This document shows, one piece after another, positions 54,563 to 63,585 of a DNA stretch of 64,000 bases. The translations under genes were made by a program, and so were the position numbers. The notes under the pieces are model-generated. The model had not been told where the DNA came from, did no database searches, and saw nothing but the letters and a program-made list of their open reading frames with translations. Numbering within the stretch: position 1 is the stretch's first letter; every line of letters starts with the position of its first letter. This stretch comes from Haloplasma contractile (GTDB lineage Bacteria > Bacillota_I > Bacilli_A > Haloplasmatales > Haloplasmataceae), in assembly GCA_016841945.1 (NCBI GenBank), contig JAENYC010000014.1, positions 1 through 64,000 of the forward strand. Direction: 5' to 3'.

Positions 54563-55430
54563 GATTATCACCACTCATATTTACTAGTCCAATATTTTTC
54601 GCTATTGCCATTATGATTTCAGCTCGTTTGATAACAGGAAGATCTACCATTTTCCCATCAAGAGAGAAAACGCCTTTACCTTCTTTAAGAGCTTTTTCAT
54701 TGGCTTCAATCACTCGTTTTGCATATTTAATTTCTTGTATACTAGGTGTAAAAATACGATTGATAGTATGTATCTGTCTAGGATTAATAGAGGCTTTTCC
54801 ATTAAAACCAATATTTTTAGCAAATATGGTATCATTTATTAATCCTTCCTCATCAGAAGTATCTGTAAATGGCGTATCAATGACACTCTTTTTCAACGCA
54901 CGAGCTGCATTCACAACTCGGGTTCTTGCATATAATAGTTCTTCACCAGATTTACTTCGCTCACACATTAAATCAACACATAAATCTTCACCACCTAGCA
55001 TTAGCCCAATACAACGTGGAGTCGCATTTAAGATATTGAAAACTTGTTCAACTCCTAATGCTGTTTCGATTAATACCATTATTTTTATTCTTGAATTCAC
55101 TAAAGATAATCGTTTATCAAGATCTTTCACACTTTGAATATCTGCCTTTGGTAATAGTATTGTGTCTATTCCTAAGCTTTTTATGGCATCTATATCCTGT
55201 TCATAATACTTTGTTTCAAATGGATTTACTCTTACAATTGTTTCTACATTTTGATATGATATGGCATTTGTTAATTCCTTTAAAAGACATCTTGCTGAAT
55301 CTTTTTCATCAATTGACACCGAGTCCTCTAAATCAATAATAATACTATCTGCATCAAAAACATCGGCATTTTGTAACATACCTGGTGAATTACCAGGAAT
55401 GAATAATAAACTGCGTCTTAATCTATTCAT
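54552..55430 (-). CDS. citE: Citrate/citramalate lyase beta subunit
   Basis: The product has about 292 residues and a TIM-barrel fold. It cleaves citramalyl- (or citryl-) carrier to acetyl-carrier and pyruvate (or oxaloacetate). Recognisable parts are RRSLLFIPGNSPGML, IIDLEDSV, VRVNPF, IETALGVE with the Mg2+ Glu, and GGEDLCVDL. GKASINPRQI near residue 215 is the conserved end of the site. ATG 55430 is preceded by AGAGGTG within citD and overlaps it by 8 bases. Confidence 0.95.
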   Translation of the reverse strand: MNRLRRSLLFIPGNSPGMLQNADVFDADSIIIDLEDSVSIDEKDSARCLLKELTNAISYQNVETIVRVNPFETKYYEQDIDAIKSLGIDTILLPKADIQSVKDLDKRLSLVNSRIKIMVLIETALGVEQVFNILNATPRCIGLMLGGEDLCVDLMCERSKSGEELLYARTRVVNAARALKKSVIDTPFTDTSDEEGLINDTIFAKNIGFNGKASINPRQIHTINRIFTPSIQEIKYAKRVIEANEKALKEGKGVFSLDGKMVDLPVIKRAEIIMAIAKNIGLVNMSGDNHGN

Positions 55431-55692
55431 TACTTGCACCTCTTATTATCGCAGTTATCATTCTAGCTCGAATGGTAAAATCTAATGCACCTTTATCAAC
55501 TGCCTTTACCATGACGTTTTGTATGCCATATTCTTCTAATACATCTTGGATGACTGATTTTATCTGAGAACCAAAGGTATCAAAGACAACGCTTTCTAAT
55601 TCAATAGAAGTCTTTCCTTGCCCTGGAAATAACATAATGTAAATATCATTTGATTCATAAGTACCAGCTTTTGATGGCTTAAGTAATTCCAT
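55423..55692 (-). CDS. citD: Citrate/citramalate lyase acyl carrier subunit
   Basis: The product has about 89 residues. SKAGTYESNDIYIML (about 6-20) includes the Ser that carries the phosphoribosyl-dephospho-CoA arm, in the family ESSD context (here ESND). The C-terminal DKGALDFTIRARM fits the family. Activation needs citG, citX and citC products, none of which is in the window. ATG 55692 lies 5 bases past the mal stop, with AAGGTGA inside that gene's end. Confidence 0.93.
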   Translation of the reverse strand: MELLKPSKAGTYESNDIYIMLFPGQGKTSIELESVVFDTFGSQIKSVIQDVLEEYGIQNVMVKAVDKGALDFTIRARMITAIIRGASNE

Positions 55693-55697
55693 CAAAA

Positions 55698-56954
55698 TCA
55701 CCTTCTATTTTTTTTATTTCTATATTCTAGAATCCTTACAACTCGCATCATTTCATTGTAGACTATCATAAAACCTTCATCAAAGCCCATTCCTGGCTTT
55801 GCGAGTACTTGGTCTGCTTGACAAGCCATTGCAATTTGTGTTGTCACCTCAGCAGAACGATTTGTTTCGTTACATGTACCACCACTATAAACACCAACAT
55901 TATGTGCTTTACAATATCTAATTGCATCAATGACATTATTAATCCCACCTAAAACTGGTGTTTTAATTTGAAGCATATGGGCTGCCTTTTTATCGATGAA
56001 TAATTTAATATCTTCCATTGTATTACACCATTCATCTGCAACGATTTGTACTGGAATGTTTCTTGTTTCAATTTCTTTTACCAAAACACTCAATGCTTCT
56101 ACTTGTAAATCACGATCTTCTACATCCATAGGTCCTTCAATACGTAATTGATATGGATGTGCTGCCTTCCCACATTTTTCAATGTAATCTGCCATTTTCT
56201 TAATATCATTATTGAAAAGTAGACCTATTGTCCCATACACATCTATGTGAAAGACTGGATGATAATTCTTATTCACTTTTCTATTATCGATGCGGTCTTT
56301 CATCCATTTAATGTATGAAAGCAACAGTTCTCCATCTTCTCCTAATTTTGTACCAATATTATTTATTAAACCATGTGGTAATACATCAGCTTGTTTGATA
56401 ATCATTTTGTCAACATTTGAAAAACGGTCATCACCTGTTTGTCCAAAGATTGGAACGACATCAATTTTATGTGGTAACTGATATTCTTCTTTCACAATTT
56501 CAGCCATTGTAACGTGATTAGCTTTAGCCACTGCATCTAATATCGCCTGTGTCACACCATAACGTATCGCTGTGTGTATTCTTTTTCCATTTACCTTTAC
56601 TTTATCAATTTCCTCTGCTAGTTCTCTAAAAGAACTTAGTTCCCGTCCAATTAGTAATGGATTTATATTTGTTTCAATAAATGGAATGAAATCTTTCGCT
56701 AGAAATAAGGGATCTCTTCCACCGGCTCCTGAATATTGTATTGCTGCACAATCTCCATGGGCAATTTGTCCATCTTCTAGTACTAATAAAACAGAGATAG
56801 ATTCACCAGCTTGACGGATGGATGTAAAACCTTCAGTAACACATTCTCCATCATAGATAAATTGATTTTGTTTAGCGCCCTTTTTTATCGCTCTTTGATC
56901 ATCAAAATAAAATCCTGTTCTTCCTTCACTTAATATCACATCAACTATTTTCAT
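55698..56954 (-). CDS. mal: Methylaspartate ammonia-lyase
   Basis: This 418-residue enolase-superfamily enzyme removes ammonia from (2S,3S)-3-methylaspartate to give mesaconate. Family stretches are YSGAGGRDPLF (about 75), VPIFGQTGDDRF (about 172) and FHIDVYGTIG (Mg2+ Asp). Further stretches are IVADEWCNT (Asp/Glu ligands) and LQIKTPVLGGINN, with the catalytic Lys. The length agrees with the clostridial enzyme (413). It is the third step of the glutamate-mutase route. The gene lies between mutE (15 bases away) and citD. Confidence 0.96.
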   Translation of the reverse strand: MKIVDVILSEGRTGFYFDDQRAIKKGAKQNQFIYDGECVTEGFTSIRQAGESISVLLVLEDGQIAHGDCAAIQYSGAGGRDPLFLAKDFIPFIETNINPLLIGRELSSFRELAEEIDKVKVNGKRIHTAIRYGVTQAILDAVAKANHVTMAEIVKEEYQLPHKIDVVPIFGQTGDDRFSNVDKMIIKQADVLPHGLINNIGTKLGEDGELLLSYIKWMKDRIDNRKVNKNYHPVFHIDVYGTIGLLFNNDIKKMADYIEKCGKAAHPYQLRIEGPMDVEDRDLQVEALSVLVKEIETRNIPVQIVADEWCNTMEDIKLFIDKKAAHMLQIKTPVLGGINNVIDAIRYCKAHNVGVYSGGTCNETNRSAEVTTQIAMACQADQVLAKPGMGFDEGFMIVYNEMMRVVRILEYRNKKNRR

Positions 56955-56969
56955 CTCTATCCTACTTCC

Positions 56970-58427
56970 TTATATGCTTGGTTTACCAACTAGTTGTCCT
57001 TCACTCACTGCGAATATATCATCAACAGTCATTTGAAAGTCAACAGCTCTATTTTGATTTATTCCACGTTTTTCTAACATATATTTGTTATATTTTTTAA
57101 GTTCTTTAGATAGTGGTACATTCCCAATGTCTAAATAACGAACAGCACCATAAGAATCACGCGCTGGTAATATCTTATTAGCTGTATGACGACTTGGTGC
57201 AAATGGAATATCTAATATACCACGTTTAAATGCTTCAACTACACCTTTTGCTAAATCACCTTTTCCAACTTCGATTACCGCGTCTAATATACAAGTCGTC
57301 TCTTCTTTAATCACATCAATTTGTTCTTTTAATTTATTAGACATAAATGCTCTTTGATCAGCCATTAATTGTAATACCATTTTGGTACACTTTAATCCAC
57401 TGGCATTCGCTTCCATCGTTGGTATTCCAAATGCTTCATGTGGTGTTTTAACAATGACCTTGGTGACTTTGGCTAGTGCTGCAGTTACTGATGCATTAGC
57501 GATTGCCCCATAAGCTTTTGATTCATCTTTAGGGAAACCTCCCATCCATTGATGAAATACAGTCGTAACGACACAATCATTATGACCAAACTGTTTTAAG
57601 TATTGATCAGTTTGTTTTTCTAACGCTTTAATAGCTGAAATATCTTGTATCTGATTTCCGCACTGACCATAACCAACAGTTATATGTTTTACACCTTGTT
57701 CTGCTGCTAGTAACGCCTCAATGATAGCCACAGCATTTGACATTGATGGTGGAACTAAAGTTCCTGTTAATGGACCAAATGGCTCACGATTTGTTGGTAC
57801 ACCATTTTCTTCGTAAATAGCTGCTAACCGATCAACATACTGCCAATCTCTAATTGTCTTATCTAGGGGTACATCTTTTGAATAGGGGATATTATAGGAT
57901 ATTGCACCGCCTTCATTTGATGTCCATCCAGATGCATGTAGTATTTCACTCATTAGGCGAGCATCAGGTGTACCATGTCTGGCTTGTATAGGTTTATTTA
58001 GACTCTCTTGTAGTTTTCTTCCTCCTAATATTCCATGGTTTACAATTGGAAATCCATTTAACATAGAACGTTCTAAACGTAATGATTCTTTAATACCTAA
58101 TTCACAATTTTCATAACGATTTTGTCTAGTATAAGAATCAATGGTAGTTGGTAATAAATCAGCTTCGCCTTTTTCATCTAAATAATTTAGTAACTTGATT
58201 TGTTGTTCCACTAATGCAACACCTGCACGTGGTTGGGTTAATACTGTACGACTCTCTTTTGCTTTTTGTAATTTTAAGGCAAAATTTTTCTCGCTAGGTA
58301 CAGTCTTTGCATATTCAATCATTTTGTCTAAGTCAGCTACTTGGGCTCCTGTGTGCCAAGTATTTAAAACTTCTTCTCTTGTTTTCATAAATTCAGCCAT
58401 TGTAAGCTTTTTATTTTTGAGATCCAA
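56970..58427 (-). CDS. mutE: Glutamate mutase epsilon subunit
   Basis: This 485-residue TIM-barrel catalytic subunit isomerises L-glutamate to 3-methylaspartate with MutS-bound adenosylcobalamin. Characteristic stretches are [47 protein letters not shown] and [13 protein letters not shown]. The C-terminal [15 protein letters not shown] is typical as well. The clostridial length is 483. It follows mutL by 3 bases. Confidence 0.97.
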   Translation of the reverse strand: MDLKNKKLTMAEFMKTREEVLNTWHTGAQVADLDKMIEYAKTVPSEKNFALKLQKAKESRTVLTQPRAGVALVEQQIKLLNYLDEKGEADLLPTTIDSYTRQNRYENCELGIKESLRLERSMLNGFPIVNHGILGGRKLQESLNKPIQARHGTPDARLMSEILHASGWTSNEGGAISYNIPYSKDVPLDKTIRDWQYVDRLAAIYEENGVPTNREPFGPLTGTLVPPSMSNAVAIIEALLAAEQGVKHITVGYGQCGNQIQDISAIKALEKQTDQYLKQFGHNDCVVTTVFHQWMGGFPKDESKAYGAIANASVTAALAKVTKVIVKTPHEAFGIPTMEANASGLKCTKMVLQLMADQRAFMSNKLKEQIDVIKEETTCILDAVIEVGKGDLAKGVVEAFKRGILDIPFAPSRHTANKILPARDSYGAVRYLDIGNVPLSKELKKYNKYMLEKRGINQNRAVDFQMTVDDIFAVSEGQLVGKPSI

Positions 58428-58430
58428 TTT

Positions 58431-59825
58431 TTATCCTCCTATTTCACATAATATATACTTTTCCATCATTCGAAACGCACAATTTGGTAAATCATAAGAT
58501 AATAATCCCATCGCTGATAATATATATTTCTCATCAACTTTAAGATTAGGATTCTTAGGTTTTAATACGGTAGGTTCTTGTTTAGAAAACAATCCTTCTT
58601 CTAAAATTTTATCTGGATTCTCACTATGAACAATAACGCCACCTGTTCCAATAATGTATTTAACTTCTAGTAAATCTTTTCCATATTGATTAAAGACTTC
58701 TCCTAAAGGGGTATAGGCTATTTCAATATGTCCAACATGTCGATTCATCGCTAATTTCGTTGCGACCTTAGCTAAAGCTTCATCAAATCGTACATCATCT
58801 ATATTTTCAGGAACGTATGCGATATGATTATGACGATATTGACATCTTTCACTAATCTCATTACTATCGATATAATCTTTAATCATTTTTTCACCACTTA
58901 CTTCCAATAAAGCGAGTGCTGAATATCTCATTCCTAAATCTCCTTCAACGGTTCTTTTGGCGAATGGTTCTTGTAATCCTTTTAAATTGATACCCGCTTT
59001 TGATGGATACCCTTCTGATAAAGAGTGTACATCTGTTGTGGCTCCTCCAATATCAACTACAATTAAGTCTCCAACACCCGATAATTCACTTGTTCCTTTA
59101 GATAATACCTCACACGCTTTTAATACGGCTGCTGGAGTAGGCATTAAAATACCATCAATAAAAGATTCTGCCTTATCCATTCCTTTAGACTGTATAATAT
59201 TTTTCATAAATATTTCTCTAATCTTTTCGCGTACCGGTAAGACGTTTATTTCATTTAGATTAGGCATTACGTTTTCTGTTATTGTATAATTGATATGATG
59301 TTTATCAAATATCTCTCTAATTTCATCATTAGCACATTTATTTCCAGCAACTATAATGGGAATATCTTGGAAATGAATCGCAATTTTTTTAGCGTTTTCA
59401 ATGATGACTTTTTTATTTCCACCATTTGTACCACCTGATAATAGAATAATATCTACATCCATGTTTTTCATTTCACTTATTTCATCATTTGTCATCTCAT
59501 AGCTATAAGTCGCTAAGACACGAGCACCCGCTCCCAAAGCCGCCCTTTTTCCAGCTTCAACTGTTAGCTCAGGAACAAGTCCAACCGTCACCATTTTTAA
59601 TCCACCTGCAGCGGATGAACAAGCTAATTTTTTTATTATTTCAATATTTTTCTTATCATATTTTTGTTTCAACAAATCAAATGCTTGATTAAATCCAGTC
59701 ATGATGTTTGTCTCTACCGTCGTTATCGCTTTACTCGTTGCGATGATTTCTTCATGTTCAATATCAACCAATGTTAATTTGGTATAGGTACTTCCAAAAT
59801 CAATCAGTAGATAGGCTTTATCCAT
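58431..59825 (-). CDS. mutL: Glutamate mutase reactivase MutL
   Basis: This 464-residue ASKHA-fold ATPase sits between mutS and mutE in clostridial operons. Phosphate-binding parts are visible: LLIDFGSTYTKLTLV (residues 7-21) and LIVVDIGGATTDVHS (about 255). DIILLSGGTNGGNKK lies between. It probably exchanges damaged cobalamin in the mutase. It lies 10 bases after mutS. Confidence 0.95.
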   Translation of the reverse strand: MDKAYLLIDFGSTYTKLTLVDIEHEEIIATSKAITTVETNIMTGFNQAFDLLKQKYDKKNIEIIKKLACSSAAGGLKMVTVGLVPELTVEAGKRAALGAGARVLATYSYEMTNDEISEMKNMDVDIILLSGGTNGGNKKVIIENAKKIAIHFQDIPIIVAGNKCANDEIREIFDKHHINYTITENVMPNLNEINVLPVREKIREIFMKNIIQSKGMDKAESFIDGILMPTPAAVLKACEVLSKGTSELSGVGDLIVVDIGGATTDVHSLSEGYPSKAGINLKGLQEPFAKRTVEGDLGMRYSALALLEVSGEKMIKDYIDSNEISERCQYRHNHIAYVPENIDDVRFDEALAKVATKLAMNRHVGHIEIAYTPLGEVFNQYGKDLLEVKYIIGTGGVIVHSENPDKILEEGLFSKQEPTVLKPKNPNLKVDEKYILSAMGLLSYDLPNCAFRMMEKYILCEIGG

Positions 59826-59835
59826 TAAGAATCAC

Positions 59836-60246
59836 CTAAATCTCCAAATCCTTTTTTAAATCTTCTATTCCTTTTTCTATTTTTTCACCAGGTGGATAGA
59901 CACGGTCAAACCCTAATTTTTTAAATCTTTCTTCAACATCTTTAAATTCTTGTTTTCCAACAACAATATTTCCACCAATATACAATAAAATATCTTTAAG
60001 GCCTGCTTCATCACATTTTTCTCTTAAACCTTGACAATCGATTTCTCCATGTCCATATAAAGAAGATACTAAAATCGCATCTGCATTTGTTTCAACTGCC
60101 GCGTTAATAAAATCCTCCTGTGATGATAAAACTCCTATATTCACAACATTAAATCCACCATTACTTAAAGCATAATCAATTATCTTATTTCCTACTGCAT
60201 GTACATCGGACCCGATCACACCGATAACGACTGTTTTTTTATCCAT
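59836..60246 (-). CDS. mutS: Glutamate mutase sigma (cobalamin-binding) subunit
   Basis: This 136-residue Rossmann-like protein binds B12 base-off. [14 protein letters not shown] (about 9-22) carries the DxHxxG motif, whose His ligates cobalt. [11 protein letters not shown] and [11 protein letters not shown] complete the cofactor loops. It is not related to the mismatch-repair protein of the same name. It is the first gene of the 20-kb locus, with GAAGGAGAG before ATG 60246. The leader has a hairpin followed by a U-run, but I see no cobalamin-riboswitch B12 box. Confidence 0.97.
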   Translation of the reverse strand: MDKKTVVIGVIGSDVHAVGNKIIDYALSNGGFNVVNIGVLSSQEDFINAAVETNADAILVSSLYGHGEIDCQGLREKCDEAGLKDILLYIGGNIVVGKQEFKDVEERFKKLGFDRVYPPGEKIEKGIEDLKKDLEI

Positions 60247-60315
60247 CGTTCCACTCTCCTTCGCTCCGTCATCATTTCATTTTGTTTTTATTTTGATTTA
60301 GATTCGTTTTGAAAT

Positions 60316-60394
60316 AAAAAAATGATATAAGATACAATAATCAAAACAGCAATACTACCTTGCTTTTTGAATATCGCAACAGTATATCATTTTT
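60316..60394 (-). promoter_or_regulatory. Long hairpin with U-run in the mutS leader
   Basis: On the minus strand AAAAATGATATA pairs with TATATCATTTTT (outer 12-bp stem), enclosing a second stem TCAAAAAGCAA / TTGCTGTTTTGA with one bulge. A seven-base T-run follows. It lies about 60 bases after the transcription start and 70 before mutS. It can act as a conditional terminator, or as a structured element for a regulator. It matches no riboswitch class I know. Confidence 0.6.
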
Positions 60395-60439
60395 AATTTC
60401 ACTCTAAAATAATAGTTATTATCAATAACATTAATAAAT

Positions 60440-60454
60440 TTATTCCCGGAATAA
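60440..60454. promoter_or_regulatory. Palindrome at the mutS transcription start
   Basis: TTATTCC, central C, GGAATAA: a perfect 15-base inverted repeat that begins about two bases downstream of the expected start of transcription. This is a good repressor position. Confidence 0.55.
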
Positions 60455-60462
60455 TTGCCTTC

Positions 60463-60491
60463 ATTATAACGCGCAGATTTTTTTATGTAAA
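60463..60491 (-). promoter_or_regulatory. Promoter of the glutamate fermentation/PGA locus
   Basis: TTTACA (60486-60491), exact 17-bp spacer, TATAAT (60463-60468). It is the only strong promoter I see for the minus-strand gene series down to 39.7 kb, though weaker internal ones cannot be excluded. Confidence 0.82.
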
Positions 60492-60510
60492 CAGATATAT
60501 ATTGTTTTTT

Positions 60511-60524
60511 TATAAGCGCTTACA
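60511..60524 (-). promoter_or_regulatory. Putative CcpA cre site
   Basis: TGTAAGCGCTTATA matches the cre consensus TGWAANCGNTNWCA at all but one fixed position. It is centred about 60 bases upstream of the predicted start, a position that could serve activation or, less typically, repression. The rest of 60247-60709 holds no gene that I can see. Confidence 0.6.
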
Positions 60525-60709
60525 CATTTCATCGTATATTATTACCTTCATTACCTCAAAAAAATAAAGCTATATATATAATATTTTATATGTTTGAAAA
60601 TGTAAACTGATTTATCCAAATATATATTTGCCAAAAATTACATTAAATTTTGTAGAAAAAATGTAGAAATATTAATTTATTATGTTATACTCTTAGTTGG
60701 GTGATATGT

Positions 60710-62392
60710 ATGTATATTTCAAAACGAAATGGATATGTCTACTTAACTGAGAGTTTTCGTGACGAATTTGGGAAGGTCAAAAATCGAAATATCAAGTCTT
60801 ATGGTAGATATGATAAACTACTAGAAGAAGACCCTAATTTTTGGGAAAAACTTCAAAAAGAAGCTGAAGAATATACTAAAAAAATAAATCTAGAAGAAAA
60901 ACAAAAAAATGATTTAATTAAAGAACGAGTCACAAAATTTGTGTCAAATAATTCTAAAATTGGCTATCAATCACGTAATTATGGATATCTCATTTATAAA
61001 AAAATATGGGATGATTTAAATTTAGATTCTTTTATCAAAAAAATACAAAATAATCATGACAATATTCAAGGTAGTCTTCGTGATACACTTCTTATGAAAG
61101 TATTATCTAGATTATTGATTGATAATAAAAACCCATATATCGGTTCTTTTAATATTAACAACAATGATAAAGTATTAGATATCGTTAATAACCATAAGAT
61201 TAAAATTGTAAAATATATTAATCAACAGCTTAAAGACTTATATGATGTGAAATATGATACTATTTATTATTATGTTACAACTTATCATTTCACAAATATT
61301 AAAAATCAAGTTCGAAATATTGGATATAGTACAGATAATAAAGTGACTGGATTCCAAGTTGTAATGGGATTATATACAGATAAACATGGTTTACCTTTAG
61401 GATTCGAACTATTTCCAGGGAATTCATTTGACCATAAAACATTAAAATCTACATTAATCAATGTACAAAAGAAATTTAATGCGTTAAAAATTGTAGTAAT
61501 AGGAGATTATAATTTAAACTTTAAAAAAAATCTTTATATGATTAAAAATCTAAACTTTGATTATATTATGTCTAAAAGAATTAAAGATACTAAACAACGC
61601 GTAAAAGGTAAAATATTATCCATCGATAATTTTCATAATGTTGTTGATAATAAAGGTGATGTAACACTTAAATATCTAAAAATAAACCATCACACTGATG
61701 TTAAATTAAAAAATAAAGATAAAGTCACAATAAAAGAAAAGGTTATTATTACTTGGTCAAATGCTAGTGCAATTAAAGACCAAACTAAAAGAGCTCGATT
61801 AATTAATCGAGCAATGAATCTCATGGTCATTCCATCTAAATTACGAGCACTATATAAATCAAAAGGGAAGCACAATATAAAATTAAAAACAGGAATAGAA
61901 GAAATCTCTTTAGATCCAAGTAGAATCTCAGAAGATGAAAAATGGGATGGCTATTATGGCATTCAGACGAGTAAAGTCAACGCACCTGCTGAAAAAGTAA
62001 TTGGGATTTACAATCGTTTACGTAAGATTGAAGAAGCATTTAAAGTGATAAGACAAAAAATAGAGTTTAGTAACATATACCTTTGGAGTGATGCTCAAAT
62101 TAAGTATCATTTTGTTATGAACTATTTGGCATTTACTCTGCAGGAAATAATTGAGTATCAATTGGAAAAAAGAAATGTAGATTATAGTACTGATAGAATT
62201 CATGAAGTACTACAAAATGCTTGTTTGACATTACTGGGCAATAAAAACGAAACCATTTTTTTGAAACAAGAAGTAAATGAACCTGAATTATTTAAAGAAA
62301 TCATTGATACATTATTATTTAATGACATCAATACAACAACATTAGATCACGATATGAAACAATATTTAAAAAACTTTAAAATAAAATTGTAG
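60710..62392 (+). CDS. IS1634-family (IS4 superfamily) DDE transposase
   Basis: The product has about 560 residues. It starts MYISKRNGYVYLTESFRDE, the usual IS1634 beginning. The catalytic core shows VVIGDYNLN (second Asp region), DEKWDGYYGIQT and YNRLRKIEEAFKVIRQ, the YREK-like region with the Glu. The first Asp should lie around residues 220-240 (VMGLYTDKHGLPLGF). The length is full for the family, so the gene appears intact. GGGTGAT precedes ATG 60710; a GTG at 60701 overlaps it. Confidence 0.9.
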   Translation: MYISKRNGYVYLTESFRDEFGKVKNRNIKSYGRYDKLLEEDPNFWEKLQKEAEEYTKKINLEEKQKNDLIKERVTKFVSNNSKIGYQSRNYGYLIYKKIWDDLNLDSFIKKIQNNHDNIQGSLRDTLLMKVLSRLLIDNKNPYIGSFNINNNDKVLDIVNNHKIKIVKYINQQLKDLYDVKYDTIYYYVTTYHFTNIKNQVRNIGYSTDNKVTGFQVVMGLYTDKHGLPLGFELFPGNSFDHKTLKSTLINVQKKFNALKIVVIGDYNLNFKKNLYMIKNLNFDYIMSKRIKDTKQRVKGKILSIDNFHNVVDNKGDVTLKYLKINHHTDVKLKNKDKVTIKEKVIITWSNASAIKDQTKRARLINRAMNLMVIPSKLRALYKSKGKHNIKLKTGIEEISLDPSRISEDEKWDGYYGIQTSKVNAPAEKVIGIYNRLRKIEEAFKVIRQKIEFSNIYLWSDAQIKYHFVMNYLAFTLQEIIEYQLEKRNVDYSTDRIHEVLQNACLTLLGNKNETIFLKQEVNEPELFKEIIDTLLFNDINTTTLDHDMKQYLKNFKIKL

Positions 62393-62405
62393 ATATAAAG
62401 ATGAT

Positions 62406-62448
62406 AAAACCAAACTAATCAATTGATTAGTTTGGTTTTATTTTTTTT
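62406..62448 (+). terminator. Intrinsic terminator of the transposase gene
   Basis: A perfect palindrome AAAACCAAACTAATC / GATTAGTTTGGTTTT around AATT, followed by a T-run. Confidence 0.92.
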
Positions 62449-62604
62449 GATAATATAAATTTTAAATAACTATATTTAATTTATTACTAACTTAAACATT
62501 CCACTTATACTATCTAGGTATAAATATATGAATAAATATTTATAAAACGTATTGTACAAATTATCATTAATTGATAAAATACCATATTGACGGGAGAGAT
62601 TTAT

Positions 62605-63573
62605 ATGATGATGAAAATAAAAAACATCTTAATAAATGCTTTTAAAAACTCTTTGAAAACCATCATTTTTATGATGAAAATTATTATACCTGTTACATTT
62701 TTTGTTTTATTATTACAATATTTAGATTTAATTAAATACATGACGACAGTGTTTGAACCATTTATGAAATATCTAGGATTACCAGGAGATGCTGCACTTG
62801 TACTGATTACCTCTAATCTTATCAATATCTACGGTGGATTAGCTGTCATGGCATCATTTGCTTTCACTATTAAGGAAGTAACAATTCTAGCCGTCATGAT
62901 TTTATTTTCTCATTCATTACTAGTTGAAACAACCATCATCAAAGGTTTTAAAGTTTCAATCAAGAAGCAATTATTAATCCGTATATCAGCGGCAATTATT
63001 TCTGGTATTATACTCAATCTATTAATTGGTAATCATTACGGAGAATATGCTTATAAAACGATAGAACCATCTGAAAATCCCACCATCTCGTTTACATCTT
63101 GGGGAGAATTTCTGAATTTTGCAGATGCTTTTATATCCCATTACTTTAAAACGATTATTAAAACCCTAATTGATTTAGTCTTTATTATTTCAGCAATATT
63201 ATTTGGACTAGAAGTATTAAAAGAATTTAAAATACTCGCTAAATTAAACAATCTTTTATACCCTTTCACAAAGTATCTTGGTGTGTCTAAATCATCGACT
63301 TCGTTATTAATTATTGGATTTTTCTTTGGACCAAGTTATGCTTCTGGCCCTATCCTCCTTCATTATAAAGAAGGAAAGATGACCAAACACGATATCGCTA
63401 TCGTGACCACCTTTATTCTATTATGTCACGCGATATTTGAAGATGTTTTTCTATTTGTGAGATATGGTGCTATTCCATGGATTGTTATATTATATAAAAT
63501 TATTTTTACAATTATTGTTTTGTATTTATATAATCTTTATCTTCAAAGAAATAAAAAAACGACACAAGTTTAA
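62605..63573 (+). CDS. Gate-domain (nucleoside-recognition/SpmA-SpmB-like) membrane protein
   Basis: This 322-residue protein has about eight membrane helices. Both halves carry the Gate-domain pattern found in nucleoside transporters and spore-maturation proteins: FEPFMKYLGLPGDAALVLITS (about 50-70, first 20 recognisable) and YPFTKYLGVSKSSTSLLII with GPSYASGPILL in the second half. The substrate is unknown. GGGAGAG ends 6 bases before ATG 62605; an upstream in-frame TTG overlaps this site. The stop codon lies within the following terminator loop. Confidence 0.85.
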   Translation: MMMKIKNILINAFKNSLKTIIFMMKIIIPVTFFVLLLQYLDLIKYMTTVFEPFMKYLGLPGDAALVLITSNLINIYGGLAVMASFAFTIKEVTILAVMILFSHSLLVETTIIKGFKVSIKKQLLIRISAAIISGIILNLLIGNHYGEYAYKTIEPSENPTISFTSWGEFLNFADAFISHYFKTIIKTLIDLVFIISAILFGLEVLKEFKILAKLNNLLYPFTKYLGVSKSSTSLLIIGFFFGPSYASGPILLHYKEGKMTKHDIAIVTTFILLCHAIFEDVFLFVRYGAIPWIVILYKIIFTIIVLYLYNLYLQRNKKTTQV

Positions 63574-63584
63574 TGTGTCGTTTT
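63556..63584. terminator. Bidirectional intrinsic terminator
   Basis: AAAACGACAC and GTGTCGTTTT form the stem between convergent genes. Confidence 0.92.
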
Positions 63585-63585
63585 C

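Larger units (their letters stand above)
60620..62450 (+). mobile_element. IS1634-like insertion sequence (borders not defined)
   Basis: An intact transposase gene with its own terminator is present, but I could not find convincing terminal inverted repeats or a target duplication. The borders given are only outer guesses. The element lies upstream of, and divergent from, the mutS promoter. Confidence 0.45.

Noticed and set aside
54613-55137. Plus-strand frame of 174 codons inside citE
   Set aside because: It is antisense to a clear, conserved gene, lacks a ribosome site and encodes no recognisable protein. Other long antisense frames over citF, mutE and the ATPase were dropped for the same reason.
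60247-60460. Cobalamin riboswitch before mutS
   Set aside because: Glutamate mutase needs B12, so I looked for the GCCACTG-type B12 box and multi-arm fold. Neither is present; only the long hairpin is seen.
60247-60460. T-box leader before mutS
   Set aside because: No TGG-ACC-type antiterminator bulge sequence or specifier loop could be found in the leader.
60600-62520. Terminal inverted repeats of the transposon
   Set aside because: Short A/T-rich similarities exist on both sides of the transposase, but none is longer or better than expected in such AT-rich DNA.
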